Of a DNA stretch of 64,000 bases, positions 40,850 to 56,270 are shown piece after piece. A program made the translations under genes and the position numbers. The stretch is from Urechis unicinctus (taxonomy: Eukaryota; Annelida; Polychaeta; Xenopneusta; Urechidae): contig CM067344.1 in assembly GCA_034190875.2 (NCBI GenBank), forward strand, positions 24,674,061-24,738,060, in the 5' to 3' direction. The notes beneath the pieces were generated by a model, which made no database searches, was not told the DNA's origin, and saw only the letters and a list, made by a program, of their open reading frames with translations. Within the stretch, counting starts at the first letter, position 1; each line of letters starts with the position of its first letter.

Positions 40850-43142
40850 ACAGGACATATGGTGCATTGCGTGCATGTAGCATCACGTCGCTAGGGAAAT
40901 AGCCGGAAGCCTGCTCCCCCTACCTCCCCTATGTTTAACTCGGGCTGATGCATTGTCTAACCGTTTGTGGTATAGTCTTATGCGTTCAGAAACACATTTT
41001 GATATAAAATATCCCCTGCATCGATCAGTTCGTGGCATCGTTGCACTGGAAGCACCTTGTCATTTTGCAATGCTATCGAGGTTAAGTAAGGTTGTGCTGA
41101 TAGAGCACGGCTTCATCGTGTATGTCTCATACTGACGTAGCCGACCGGCGGTATCAACTAAGCTAAGAAATATTGAAAAAACACTTGGAGATGATTCGGG
41201 CCACAGTCATTGAAGCAAGCTCTAGTAACCCTGTATGTCAACGCAGTAATGCATAGAGCAATAAAAAACACCATTAATGACGCCATTTCACTTCGGTCGA
41301 AAAATCTGGTAAATTTGTCAATTACCTAAATAATGTTAGGGGTTATAATCGGCTGTTTGAGCGATAAGTACTAATTGCTTATACTGACATCTCTGCCATC
41401 GCGGGGTATGACGAAATTCATTTTATCTTCTATCAAATGATTTAAGCAAACGTTCGTATTACTTGGAGATAAGCCAGCTCCCTTGAGGCGATTAAAGGCC
41501 CAAATGTAGCCATTTCCTGCAGATAATCATCCTATCTTTGATCAACTTATCTCACAAAGCATGGTGTGGCCAACTACTGCCATACTGACTAACTGCCATG
41601 ACATAGATAGCATCGTAATTGCCTCTATGTTTTCTGCGCGAGTTTCCCGAGCAGAACATCCTCAATCGCGACCACACCCAGCAATGGATTAGAACAATGC
41701 ATGCTATAATTAACTGTCAGGTTACCACTAGTAACTAATTGAAGTTAGTATCGGCCGAAACTAGCATCAAAGTGATGTCACAAACACCAGATTTCTATCA
41801 TACTTGTTTAGACCCGGCCATTGTATGGCCTTTTTAGCAGTCACCTGGACCTGCAATGGGCTTAGTTAAGCGATAGACAGCAATCAAAAGGCAAATGGCA
41901 CGGAGTGGTTGACTTCAATGTTATCTATTCGATAACATGTCAGGTAATAACACCCTCGTATTCATTGATGACTATATCTGCTCCCAACAGTCAAGGTTCA
42001 ACAACGCTAGTAAGAAGATATTCAACGACTACACTTACAAATGCATAATTTATTGGATCGTACAATGTGCCCCATTACCACAACGTCTCGTGAGGATTGT
42101 GAGGGCAGCGAAATAAATATCTGTACAGACTGAAATGACATATCCTCAAGGACAATGTCTTTTATTTTGACCTTCCATATATACCTAAGTAAAGGTCATG
42201 TGGTTGTTTGAGAGGCGAGATGGCGATATCAATTCTGCAGATGCCAATACATGCAAGGAATTCATCGGTGGGTGCGGTATTTAAGGCCTTGTCTATATCT
42301 CTACAAAATGGCTGTCATTACCACTCAAGCTATACGTTTCTAAATTAACAAACACATGTTCACCAGCTAAATAGTTGATGGCAGTCAATCATTGATGATA
42401 GAGTGGATTAAATAACCCAGCGTAAGGAGCAGACTAAGCCACACCTCTTGGTCAGCACAGGTTATGCGATTGCTGCGCAGTGGAATATCACGCCTATGCA
42501 ATAGAGATCCTAATGTGTCGTACATTTAACTACATAAAACAAGCATTTGTCGCTGTGTCAAATGGAAACGCCCAATTCTGGCCTTTGCCTAATTGCTCCT
42601 AACCAGGCAACCGTTCGACCTGCCGGATGTGTTTATCATTCAGTTATGGTTCGTGTTCAACTGATCTCGTTAAAGCAAATGCTTCATTTTTGAAGCAGCC
42701 TCGCCAATGCCTCTATTTCTGTCGGTGTGGTCTGCCACTCAACGGTGCGGTCTGCCACTCAACGCTTTTTAGACTGGGATGTTCTAAGGGCACGCGATGA
42801 CGGTTTGTCACGTAACGGAACGTTCGTTGCTGCTTTTCGCAGGAGCGACTACAAACTTGCACGAAGATGATCAGAGAGGCAATGTTGAAATCATGCATAT
42901 AAGCCCACAGTAAATAGATATTCCGGGCATAAATGCAACAAATAATCGCAGAACCAACTTACGCAGGTATATTTCTAGCCACTCCAAACTTGCAAAAAGC
43001 TATTGCTAAATGTCATTCAAACAGTCAGCATAATACTACCGAATATATTTGCAACTCTCTCGGCTCATATAATTACACGTCGTATATATACATATATATA
43101 TATATATCAATATATGTAAGCATACACCAACACGCATATAAA

Positions 43143-43405
<263 letters not shown>

Positions 43406-44136
43406 TAAAATTTACCGGATACATGTGGCAAACACGATATTGCTTATCAGTACGGAGCCTAATCATCTCTTCGAAGTATTTGCTCCATGGCCGAAAGCTA
43501 TTACATCTGATCGCAAACGCGACCTTGGTTCTTTTTGGGGTATCATAATAACACCACAACACAGAGTCGCATGATTACCCCGATTCAACCTAAGACTATT
43601 TGAGAGAGTTAACCACGTTGCACATAAATAGTTCCTAAACGCGCCTGAGGCTCAGATCATACCCTAATAATAACAACTTGGCTGTAAGAGTATTTAATGA
43701 TATGGGTTTGAACATGTAATTACAAAATGCGTAAACGACCTAGGTTGCTATATCTAAGCTGAATTAGTGTATAGCGGTAGCTTGAAATGTCTTGAAGCGG
43801 CAATACTCAAACAGATATTTACGATCTGTAATGCTTCTATTTGCTTCTATTGATACTTCCGATGGGTCTCCTCTGCAACATGCACAAATGACATATGTAT
43901 GTGGTCTAACTAAGTAATGATTGGATAAAAATAATTTATTTAAGAAGGGATGTAAAGGACAAGAAATGAAGAAGGACGTATCCAGTAAGCCACACGCGTT
44001 ATATAGTCATACAGCGCATAACAATACTACAGTGTGCATTAAGCTGAATGTAATGTTATGCAACAGCTCGTAAAAAGCAATATTTGTGTTGAATCGGTGA
44101 TCAAATTATGCTTGTTTACCCTATTGCACATTCATT

Positions 44137-44325
44137 ATTTGCATTAAAGTGCTCTGTAAATCGTTTCGGGTGTCGGCACGTGTGGTTATGCATTATAACT
44201 CTCAGTAGATCCCCTCGGCTGTCGGCACATGTGTATTTGCATTATAACGCTCGGTAGATTCTGTCGGCTGTTGGCACATGTGGTTTTGCATTATAACGCT
44301 CAGTTGATCCTGTCGTCTGTCAACG
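44137..44325 (+). repeat. Minisatellite, ~48-50-bp unit, four units
   Basis: This is the counterpart of 30109-30331, with unit starts near 44138, 44187, 44236 and 44285. It lacks the short unit found in IIa. Confidence 0.85.
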
Positions 44326-45613
44326 GCACAGATTTGAATATATATAGGGCACAGTGGTAAAGAGTGCTGAACAAAGAGAGAATGACTATCCCGTGCATAG
44401 CGTTCTACGGGCGCGCAAGGCAATTAGTTGACAACACATGTAGTCGGAGTGCAAATTGGAGGGTGCTCTGACATCCACCATTCCAGCATTGCTGCCAGAA
44501 GAGTTATGAAGCGATAGACTGTGCCACGTCTATTGGAGATATGTCATTCAAAGAAAGTTTGGGGCTTATTAACGTTTCTCTCATCAACAAGAGAATAACG
44601 TGACTGTGATTGATGTGGATGATTGTGATTCTGAGACAGTGAGACTCAAGCGCTGGCACAAAACTGTCGCATATAATGGCATTTGAAAATAGAAACAAAA
44701 CCTGCAATGTCGTAGCGGATGCAATATTGGAAAGTGTACATGGTTCTTGTATCCCTTATTTCAGAGCAGCATGAGGTTAACATAGGCTCATAATGCTAAA
44801 TAAATTTTTATAGTAGAACTATCACATCCGTTCCACTACGAAGCAGTCAACTACAAAATGTTTCGTTCGTAAGTTTGTTTGGCATGTTATTCTCAATTGC
44901 ATCATACATTATGTAGGTATTTAGACAAACATCATCAAAATTATGCTTTGAAAAAACGCCCGATTCCCTACTGGATTCAGTAATGTTTCCAAAACATCAA
45001 TCCCGATCGCTGACCCTGGCTATTTTTAGGGCCTTTGACGATGGGATAGACCCGACGCTGAATAATCCGACGCTGAATACGTGAGGGGTTGTGGCGAAAA
45101 TACGCTCAGATCGCTATTCTTATATCCGTTTTTGAAAACAAAGATTGTGATCTGTTCTTTTCTTCATCTGATAGCTATCGATGTTTTGGTGTTCCAAATA
45201 ACATGAAAGTACTTACATAATAACAAGAACAAGCGCGGCCAACTGGTCAAACTTAGACCTAATGACGCAATATTTAAGCGTTAATATGACCCATCGTTTG
45301 TCGACTACATCGTTATCCTATACATGTTGAGGTGTTATAATTTGATCTCGGGCATCAAGCGAATGTTGCTATTCCTTAGTGTAGTGACAATGACGACTGC
45401 ATAATTGAGCTCCTCTAGTGTAACATACACCAACTCCACTCTGATAACAGAGAAATTCTTGACACCGCATTTATCAACTGTGTTTCCAGTGTGCTTTCAT
45501 CAGTTAATCATATTGTTCAATATTAACAGCACGGGTCGTGCACTGAACCCTTTTAGTATCCGCCATGAAATTGTCTAAACAAAAGGCTACTGCTGTATTT
45601 TTAATAAAATATT

Positions 45614-46121
45614 TAACCATTTCCAGGAATCGCTTCCATTAGCCTTACCAGAGTGCACTTAGCAGTTAGTAATGATGTATTACTAGCACAAAACACGCCA
45701 TGGATTTTAGCGATACTACTCAAGGTCAGCCATGAATCGTGCGAAAACCCATTTCAGGTGGCACATCCACAGCTGCGATACAGCAATACTTAACTTATGG
45801 CAATATCATGCAGATAAGAAGGCAATATGATGAAGCTTCGTGAGAAATAATCTGCCACGGTAGACAGATAATGTATTATATGATATATTTTCCATTCACA
45901 CTAAGTTGGCAAGTAACTATCTCAAGCAGTTGCTGAAGACCTACAGCATATTTTGCACTTTGAATAGAAAAGATAGTTTATATATTACACTGCTAGCAAA
46001 TATAAGGGGCAGAACGGCTACACACACTTATCGAATGCAATGACTATCAACCAAAACATCCCACGATTGAGGATTCATCTACATCCAATAATTGCGACTG
46101 GGGTTGGGCTCGTTCTAGACC
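45614..46121. other. ~508-bp segment in IIb replacing ~65 bp in IIa
   Basis: The flanks align with IIa at ~31545 and ~31612, but the sequences between do not. No inverted ends, target duplication or coding motif were seen. A replacement or a compound indel is likely. Confidence 0.45.
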
Positions 46122-46905
46122 AGTACACTTGCGTCACTAAGAAATGTCATCGATCAAGACTAATGACAACGCCCAGAATCATGCGGCGACGCATAGAGGA
46201 CACAGAAATGACGCTAACGCGACACATGGAATTGAAAACACAGCTCGTCTGATGTCAGGGAGCGGATAAACAAGAGAAGAACATGATGATATTAATAATA
46301 AGGCCCCTCGTGCATTCACCATCATACGACAGTCTAATTGGGAAAGCAGAATTGTGTTCTTGCATATAAATTGGATGCACCAAATGTACGGAATGCACAA
46401 TATGACTTTGTCCATTAATTGCAGCCCCTCTGTAGTAAAATAGGGGCATATTGTATGCTGTATTCTGTGATAGCCACGAAAGAGCTAGACCGAGATAACT
46501 GAGATGATACAAGAAATTAATTCTCTGGCCATTAAAATATACCATCTTAGTTTTTGCTGAGCGGAAACGTGACGTGGACTTTTGAACAGCATTTGGTTTT
46601 GTAGAACAAAGGTGCGCTTCAAAATGGCAAACAAATGATGTTAGACATCTTTGTTGGCCATGTTTTGTCCGAACTTTTATATCATTTTGAGATAGTTGCT
46701 AAGTTATCAGACTCTTTGCTTACTAACAGGAACTCGGTTTAAACACAATCTCTTTATAGATATTAATAAGAAAACCGATGTAATTTTATCATCGTCCATA
46801 TTAAGTTTGCTTAAGAAAATTCCGTAATGTGCAACATGGGATATATTAGTTGTAGATGATGATGTAGCTCCGATTACATATTCTACTTTTAAACATGCTC
46901 TTCAG

Positions 46906-49900
46906 AGTACGCATGAACCTTTCAACAGCGTTATCCAGGGTTGGTGTATCCAAGCATGTTTCACATTCAGCAATGGATTGAAAGTGAGGCTAATTTAGGC
47001 TGATTGTTAACGTCATGATGCTCGGCCGCCTCCATGTTCGATAATCTATGCGAGTAATAATAATAAAAGATCTCACCAACACCAGTAACTGCGAAAATGT
47101 TTAAATGTTGGAACATTGGCACAGCCTATTATCAGACATTAATAAATTTCCCTGGACACCAGTTAGGATCAGACTACTTATTATTCGCATACAATTGCTG
47201 GTTAGCATTTCATCAATGGTTTAAGCCATCATGACCTACAGTCTACCTTCTAGTCGATGGTAAAAATAATGAACAGTGCCAAGAAAGACTGCAATTGAAT
47301 TATTTCATCGACTAATCCAACCGCAGTTTGAACTGGTATAATGCGTAACTACAACGATTCTTTTGCGGTTATTCTACATGAGCAAAAGTAAGTTATTAAA
47401 TCCTTTATTAGCCACGATATGCGGCTGTTCAGTGATGCCGTGTTGCAAAACTGCTTTGAGTGAATAAAATTACTATCAGTGTTGATGTTTAATGTGAGTC
47501 TTTCATAAATAGCATTGCTCCCTTGATTGACATCAACAGTGACACAACAGTACCGATGTGCAGTCCGGTGTGCTTTGGTACATGTTATAAGCGGACAAAC
47601 AAAAAGCCTTTCCGGAAGCCAGCGTATAAATTTGATTAAGAGATAAGGTCCATTTGCAGTAGCTTAATAGGAGAGCGTACCCTGTTTATACAAACACGAG
47701 ATTGTATGATACCTGCATACTTAGGCGACGGAAGGTAATCCATTGAATGATGTTTTGTAGCCTCTGCAGGTAGCAACCAGTCTGTGATATCATACACATC
47801 GCATTCATTATCGCATTCATTATCGGACAAAAACGATTCAGTTATAAATAGATGAATAATTTAGTATATGATTCATTATAAGGCGACGAATTTATCGAAA
47901 CCATGGTAGATAATCGACCATTTTAATAGAATCGCTCACACTTGCCCTTTACTTTCCTTCTTATCTTATCTGTTGGCATTTTACAATCACCAACGATAGA
48001 TTGATGCTATTTGATTAGGAAATCCATTCCAAAATGATTTATAAAATTAGTACTATCGAGGAAGTTGATGCTACTCAATCTTACTTGATTGTACTTGACT
48101 TCTACCAAAACCCAATTGTCATGTGAATGAGACCTGATGATGTTGGGAGTGGAGGCGCTACATGCTGCCCATATAAGAGGAATAACCCACGTAATACCGG
48201 TCATTTCTCGCATTCGTTTCTGTAAAATGCTGCCGTGTTTCTGTAGTTGTAAGTTCTCACAGTCACCTCCCACCACAAACAATAGTCACCTCTGTGTGGT
48301 TTCATATATCCATAACATAGCTTTGGACCAGTTGATAATACAGTCTCTTGATTAAGTGTCGAATCAATGATATTTCCAATCCGTCTACTATTCAAACCAG
48401 ACAACTTGTACGCATTGTTAAAAAAATAACATGCAAAACTGAACTGTTATGTGGGTAGTTTTTCCAACAGTATGTTACCCTGATTCTATGTGTTTGAGTC
48501 CACACAAATCATGTCGACGACGCTGCGCAAAACATATTAAGCCTCAGACACCTATCCGAACCAATTGAGTTAATTGCTAACCGCAAAATAGCTATCAGAA
48601 GTCTGGCTGCATGTAAAATGGGTCGCATCAATTAGAAAAATTCATAGCTATTACTTCGCATGAGGGCGTTTGTGTCTTGTGTGCATTAGATCTCATTATA
48701 GATAACCTGCATGTGTTCTGAATATCATGCGTCTGTACTGCCAATGTGGCGTTCACTGCAGAGCTCCAAGCTCTGCTCTCACTTACAAAGATTGCTGAAT
48801 GGAGGTGATGTGCAATTTTATGTAGCAACAGCAAGGGGTTTCTTCAATGTTATGATGCTTCACTGCACGTTTACCAAAAGAACTATTTTTAGAATACGAG
48901 AATCGGTCACACGGGTGAGCAGCTCTGCCATCATAGACATTGCTTCTGCCTGGCCCATGGTGTTTGCATAGATAGGACAGAAATATGGATAATCTGCATT
49001 GGTTCAGAATACCACGCATTTAAACTGGGCAGTATACTCCAGGGTTCTGAGGAACCCTGAGTTCCCAGTAAAGGAACCCGCGAGATTGCAGTCAGACATT
49101 CAGCAAAATGGTACGCGGATCCATGCGACCTATGGAGGCCCCTTGAACGTCTTTCAAGATTGATATAGAGAAATTTTTGTTTACTGTGCATGCTGTAAGA
49201 TGACACCTGAACTTATGAATGATGACGCTAATAACTTGATCATTGTCGTAATATAACAGCTGGTATGCAGAAAAAATATAATTGACATTATAGGAATCAT
49301 GTACTGACCGGTTTGCAGTCCGATAATTTGTATACACTTAATTGATTATTAACCCTATCCCAATTAGTTCTACCGTTTTGTGATTACGTACGCGAGATAT
49401 ACGCCTACCAGATTAGCAATAATCAAATGGGTGAGCAAAGGGGCTGCTTCATGTTGTGTGTGTAGCCCCAGTTGTTTTCTCCTAGTGCTATTTACACAGT
49501 TAATCACACGACTGAAACCTCTACAGACTGTCATTAACCGGCATTTGATAACCGTGTTGATTCACACATAGAACAACCGGTGTGGATCTATTCATAGACT
49601 CATTTACCTGAACAATTATTTACCAGATATAGGAGGATGCCCTTTTTCACACCTTTGGGTATGAGGTCGGGATAATTGGAGATGTCTCTTTTACAATGTT
49701 TAATTTACAAGCGTACAGAATATGGCAGTACAATACGGCCATATTCGCCATTTAGTTACCAACAACGATACATGCAAATATGATTTAGTTTGACTATTAA
49801 AATGTTTTTAAAGGATATATGTCCGACAGAATTGGCAACACAAATAACTTGCTACCAATGCAAAGTCTACTGCGTGGCCAGGTGATCCTAAATCAGCCCT

Positions 49901-50345
49901 GGATAAGGATTATCCTCCATAACGGCCATCCACATTTTGTGATGACAGCTGCTGGTCACACGTCTACGTTTAAGCTATCATGTTGGAGTACATGTCCAAA
50001 GTAACGAACACAAGCTTCCTGTTTATTGCTATGTGCGATTATCATCAGATAATGTTGTATCTACACTACGTAACATCAAACCTACAAAGCCTAACATTGC
50101 GCTATTTGAAAGCGAAAACTATTTTGATCTATGAAAAATAATGTCACGCGCATTCAGTCTGTCGTAACTGGCATTTATACACACTATCAACTCATATCAA
50201 TTATTGTTGGTTCTAGTTGCTGTATGATAAGCTACAATGCACGACGCCGATCTATTTCTATGGTTTTTCTTCGTTCGAATCGGTAGGATTTAATTGAGTC
50301 TGTAGCTTCCCACACAACATGAAAATAGTGCTAAGAATAATTCAT
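46906..50345. other. Single-copy noncoding stretch
   Basis: No recognised gene or partner in the window. Open frames are at most 91 codons. A short inverted repeat AGGGTTC/GAACCCT with a 4-nt loop lies near 49040. Confidence 0.5.
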
Positions 50346-50376
50346 CTCTCTCTCTCTCTTTTTCTCTCTCTCTCTT
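50346..50376. repeat. (TC)n microsatellite at the Ib boundary
   Basis: About 30 bp of CT repeats with a short T run lie immediately before the point where homology with Ia begins (~50390). The Ia boundary has no such tract. Confidence 0.85.
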
Positions 50377-53300
50377 ATGCTGGATACTAAGTTAATGATA
50401 TACGATGCCTTCCAAATACACCTAAAGGGTAATTTGATTGATGTTAGATTAATGCATTATCCGCCGTTCGGGGTTTATAAGCTGAGGAACATCGTCACAT
50501 TGAGGTAGTTATATTGCTATGCTTATTAAAAGCTCAGCCCCGTGTACTCTTCAAAAACAATTGGTCATGGGAAATCCTATAAATATCCATATTCTGATGG
50601 AATATGTGGTCTTTCGCCTACCAATAAACGAGTTTTGATAACCATGTATGTATTTGTGGAACTCGTCTTAGATGATTGACATATAGTAGACATGCAATCG
50701 GTGCATTGATAACAGTCACTTACAACATTGGACATTTAGGAATTGCATCTTGTCTACTTACCCGTGTGCCGCTATGCTTTCTCATAAGTCGGGGCTGACC
50801 GAAAGATATGCATCAGTTTGCCTATTAACATCAGTGGCGTCTGTAAATCTCTATAAATTAGTATTGTGAGTACATGTACTTTACACGATTATGTGCTATG
50901 ATCACTCAGATGCAACTGTATAATATATTATTATTTAAAGGAGTTGTTATCTATTTCCTTGCTTGGATTAAGCCGACAGGATACTAATTATAACTACCAT
51001 AGGGGCTTTGATACATGTGTTTTTGCAATGTACAAACTATCATGGCAAATGAACCTTCGGTGGTATAATTTATTTCAGACCCTAAAACAATCATATGCAT
51101 GCATGTGTTAGCTAAAACTCCTTCGTGTGTCAGATGTACAGTATCTTGCTACATCTACGAAAAAATAGATTGGTGAGAATATATATTTGCTCATGCTTTA
51201 AGTATTGGACACACCATTTGCCGTTGAACTGGCAAAGTATTTCAATATATGATATCCATTTCCTTCAAATTAATGAAAGCTGAATGTTTTCTGGTGTACA
51301 CGTAATGCGTGCACTCGAGATTACATTAATATTGTTATGTAGTTTACACTTGTCGTGACCGCATAATAATACCATCATGCTATGAAAACAAAGTAATTCA
51401 CAATATATTGTACGGGCTTCATGCTGTGCTATGTTTCATCCTGTTACCTAAAAATGTCGAGCTGCTCATTGTTCTTTGTGCGGGTTTGGACCATTGGTGG
51501 GTTGAATCTGAGCAAGTAATATGCATGATGTACAATATTATGAATTAGTTACGAAACATTTATCTTTACTAAAGGTTTCCCCAGCGGATATTTGTTCTCA
51601 TCAACAGTCGTTGATTTTGATTCATACATCAAATGCCAGATTATCTACTCCCTTCATTTGCTTGCAGAATCCATGATTATGTACAATGTAATATCTGCAC
51701 GCTAGGGTCAGCACTCTGCAATTAACTGCCATCTTATAACCAGGATTTAGCTGCCAAGGAGGTGATAATATGTACACGCAATGAAACATATATCTTGACT
51801 GTAACAGCAGTTCTCTGCAAGCCCTGTATTACAGCTTCACATACATCCACCCGCATGGAGGCTCGATGCAGTTAAGACACACGCGGACTGCATTGATGTC
51901 AGTCGTTTTCGTAGTCCGTTGTGCATGTATTGCTTCCCCGTGATATTTCTTCTGTGTTTGCGGTTTTAATGATCCTGTACACAATCCGCTGCACACATGC
52001 AGCCCGGTATCAGGCATCGGTATCTATGTGCAGAGTGCTTCGTTATGCCCTAATTTTGTTTTGTTTGCGACGGATTGATCAATAGAAATTTGTGCCACTT
52101 AGTCACTCGAGGTATCTCTGATATCAACAAAATGTGGAGTAGTAGGTCTGTTTGACTATACACCACTCGTATATGTTTGGCTCCGTCGTCGTGTGATCCG
52201 GGGAAATTGGCAACAACCGTGTGAGTCAACGCGGAAGAAGGTTTAAGTGGCAATCCAGCTGAGAGGAATGGCTGTAGCCCTTCATCCCATCTGGAGCCCG
52301 CTTACAGGATTATATAACGCACACCTCTTGCCTATGTGGCTAATAGACTCATGACTAAATGAGGCTTATCCTGCGTCCAATCCGCGTTTAGCACAATTGA
52401 TCTAATTACTTTGCCTTGGCCCCTCCCTCGATTAACAGCTCGATTTAGACCATTAGTAAGCTAGTAGGGCGATTTTTACTATGTGCATGAAATAAATGAT
52501 GACTCCGACGTATCGACACGAAGCTGTTTGCAAACCCGCCAATACAGATATCAAACATCGATATTCTCCCGATTTTTTGCAGTAACTGTTTTACTATCAC
52601 CTAGCAAATTGGATCGATGACTACGCTAATGTGGCGTCTGAAATGATGCAGGTGAATCCTCCCTAATCAATATCATGACAAGAAAGACGCATGAAATAAG
52701 ACAAGCAAACATTGAATTCTCGGCTTGCGTTATTCATTCATGGCAGGCATAATAAATAAAATAGATAATACTAATTGACCAATTATACACATTTAATATT
52801 TGCACCAAAAATGCTCGTGGCACTTCCTGTAAATCTAGATTGCATATCATTATGACGCTAGCAACGGCTTCGTGCGAAGTCGGTGTCTCAGAATATCTCT
52901 TCCGATTCCATTACCGTAGAGAAGTGACCGTGTTATTGAAATCGACGCTGAAATAGACACCAGTGTTTTACCTCATGTCATATCAACATTGGACATAATA
53001 CGGGTTGTTTCGTCCTGTCGCTGATGCACATATAATCATTAGACTGAGCACAGTTAGTTACCTTGCATTATTGTTAAACGCTCTGTTGGTATAATGGTTG
53101 TACCTCTATCTGCGCTATCAATTACCTGAACTGTCTTTAATTGCAGCATGTACCATTTGCACAAAATGGACTTTGCTGTTCTTGGTTACTTTAAACAAAG
53201 TGGGTGAATAGTGTCAGGCGCGGTAGGTCAAGTGAGCAGAAATAAGATACTGAATCGATGATAACGCGTTTGCATGACAGCGGAGGCTCTTCCGATCGAA

Positions 53301-54284
53301 GCACCTAGCATGCTGAGGCGTCGGATGGTAAGAATGTTTTTGTCCATGCCACCATATAACTGTTCACAATTAAGTGATGCCCTGAGTCACCGTTGTACAC
53401 GTTTACCGCGCTTTGTTTCATTGCTTTCTGTATGGCGTAGTGCATGCTACCCATTAACCATGTGGCTCCTCTGTGGTTTGGTGCACCATATACAAGGGAT
53501 TACACTGCCTTCCACTTAGCATAAGTGTTTAAACATTCTAATGCCGCCACATATATTTCTATAAAGCAGCGTGCAATTCTATATTATAATCTGTCCATGA
53601 CTTGACCAGGCGTATGTTACATCATTAATGACATTCTGAACTAGAAGTCTTAGCCTGCCTGGCCGATATGCATAACCTCACTGCGTTAGTTTCCCACATT
53701 ACATAAGCCGAATGGGAATGTGCACTCTAAATGCTTCCGCAAATGTAAATTATGAGAATAGTCAGAAGTTAAACTGATAAATATCCCTAGCAGTTTCTTT
53801 GCTGCACATTTGTTGCCGTGATTCGCCGTGCTCTAATCTTTAACGTGCTTGAGGTGTTATTGAAGTATTGCTTTATTTTTTGTACATTGCCGACCGAAAC
53901 TCAATGCAACCAAATTATCAATGTATGAGACTTTCCGCCTGATATAAGAAAGTAATTACCTCAGCAAGAGAAGGTATGACAAGGCTTACGGTGGTCTTTG
54001 GTCTAAAGCATTTAATCAAGTGTCATTACCTGTTTTATCTGCTTGAGCGTCAGATTCATTTGCAATACTAAATGAAGCTGACGAAGTGCTTGCAACGAGC
54101 TCTGAATCTTGATCCCATTCTATCTGCAGTGCTGTGCCATGTTTTGATTAGTGCTTTCTACTATTAGATTTGGTGAAGTAAGACAGGTCTGCCATCAGCA
54201 GCCCGGCGCTTTGACGCTAACGATTACAAACCTTTGTGAAATACAAATTATTAACTGTTGTGTTTTTGTATAAGAATCTCTGTT

Positions 54285-54900
54285 TCACCACGTGGTGACA
54301 TGCAGCAACCCTGTAGAGTCGGACATGGCGTTCCAGTTACAGACATGGACCTGTCGTGATATGAGGTAACAATTTACCAAGCCTGATGAATATATAATCA
54401 TTGACAAGCCCGCCACTGCAGAATATAACAGTCGGAATGCCATTCGGTCATATAGTAAAAACGTGATGTTTACAGGATGGACGGCCCCCGCCTGCGTTAC
54501 TGGTACCAAGTACCCACCACAGCTGTACGAACGTTGATGACAACTTTGATCCTGGTGCAAATGCTCACTACAATGACAATCCTTATTACAACATCATGTT
54601 CCTTCGCATAACTTGCAATTATGTTGTGCAGGTCTGGTACGGATCCATGCTCCTCCCTGTCATCATAGTTCCATATCAAGCTTGCAGTTTGAGAAAAACT
54701 ATAAATGGGAACTTTATCCAGCTTGGCGGGGATTTATGGAGACATTGCGGTGTATGCTTTTGGAGACATGAAGTTATGCTGACAGTTGTTTTTCCCCACT
54801 ATAGCATGTGGCATTAACATGTTAAGGTGGAGACCCGATGGGTCTACTTGCTAGGTGAGTCATCGGCATAATACTCTAGCATTTAGCATCGACCGCCCCA
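54285..54900 (+). pseudogene. Exon-like block of an unidentified repeated family, copy 4 (in Ib)
   Basis: This is the paralogue of 7500-8100 and inverted paralogue of the copies in duplication II. After an acceptor-like TTGTGCAG ending at ~54631 the plus strand reads LPVIIVPYQACSLRKT, INGNFIQLGGDLWRHC and FWRHEVM without a stop up to ~54816. The preceding exon-like segment has a one-base loss relative to the other copies, so the whole is not an intact gene. Confidence 0.35.
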
Positions 54901-55525
54901 AAAATATGCTTTCGCGATGTGGCTCTCGGAATCCAAATGTGACCAAATGTTGTTTACAAAAGTGGATAAGCAAGTTAACAATATCGTTAGCGGTGACTGA
55001 ACCCGATTTGCTGGAGACTAAAGTGCCAAAGCGCAGCTGTGTGTATTATAAAGCACAGGTATGGTGATTGTGTGTTCCAGTTGTGGCGTTTCTATATAAA
55101 ACCAAGGAAGACATCTATGTTTGTACTGCCTGATAAAATTAGAGAAGCAAGAAGCATATGTTGCGGAATAATACTGAAGTCCTCTGTGGTGTTATATATA
55201 GAGGAGTTTAGGCCCCCGAAGACGGTCAGATGACTGATTTCCAATGATGACTAGAATTACACATGTGGCTTGTTTATATCCACACAAGTAGCTGAAAAAA
55301 CCGTTTACATTCAAACCAAATTCTAGTACCCCATCAGTTCTCTGTATTTTGTAACTCCATAGCGTGGTGATTCGTAACACTAACAAACCAATCATGAACC
55401 CCAGGAGACACCTTTTCATTATACGTGTTGCACTAATTGCCTCTTAAAATATACATTAGCAAACAACGCAATCTTGACCGCCTCATCGATAACCTCACAA
55501 GTTTGACGTAGGCGTACGACCCGGT

Positions 55526-55805
<280 letters not shown>

Positions 55806-55813
<8 letters not shown>

Positions 55814-55870
55814 ATCTGTGTGTGTGTGTGTGTGTGTGCTGTGTGCGTGTGTGTGCGTGCGTGTGTGAGT
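55806..55870. repeat. Imperfect (TG)n following the TA tract
   Basis: TG repeats with CTG, GCG and AGTG interruptions are directly joined to the TA tract. They are not present after the Ia TA tract. Confidence 0.9.
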
Positions 55871-56241
55871 GTATCATGTTTTGTCCATGCCTAGGTTATC
55901 CATAGAAATATCCAACAGTACAGTACCTTTCATTGGCGACTTGTTCACGGCGTTCTGAGAATACGGCTGCAGTTTTAATCCCTGCGCGACCAGCTTCATA
56001 AATTGCAATAAGGTAAGCCGCATAACAGGTCAGGCACCAATCTAGAGCGATGAGTTCACGCGAGACATTCGTCTTGATTAGCGAAATTAGACAACCGCTG
56101 AATGCAAATCTCTGCTATCCCAGACAAATATGTGCTAGGCCGCCATAAATGTGACTAGAGAACAAAATATAGCAAATTTAAACCAAAGCTTATGTGACGT
56201 ACAAGGTAAACACGTCAAATAAACAGTATATCATGTCAAAT

Positions 56242-56270
56242 TGTGTGTGTTTGTGTGTGTGTGTGTGTGT
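56242..56270. repeat. Short (TG)n, counterpart of the long Ia tract
   Basis: About 14 TG units with one TTG interruption, in flanks matching 10798-10881. Confidence 0.9.
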
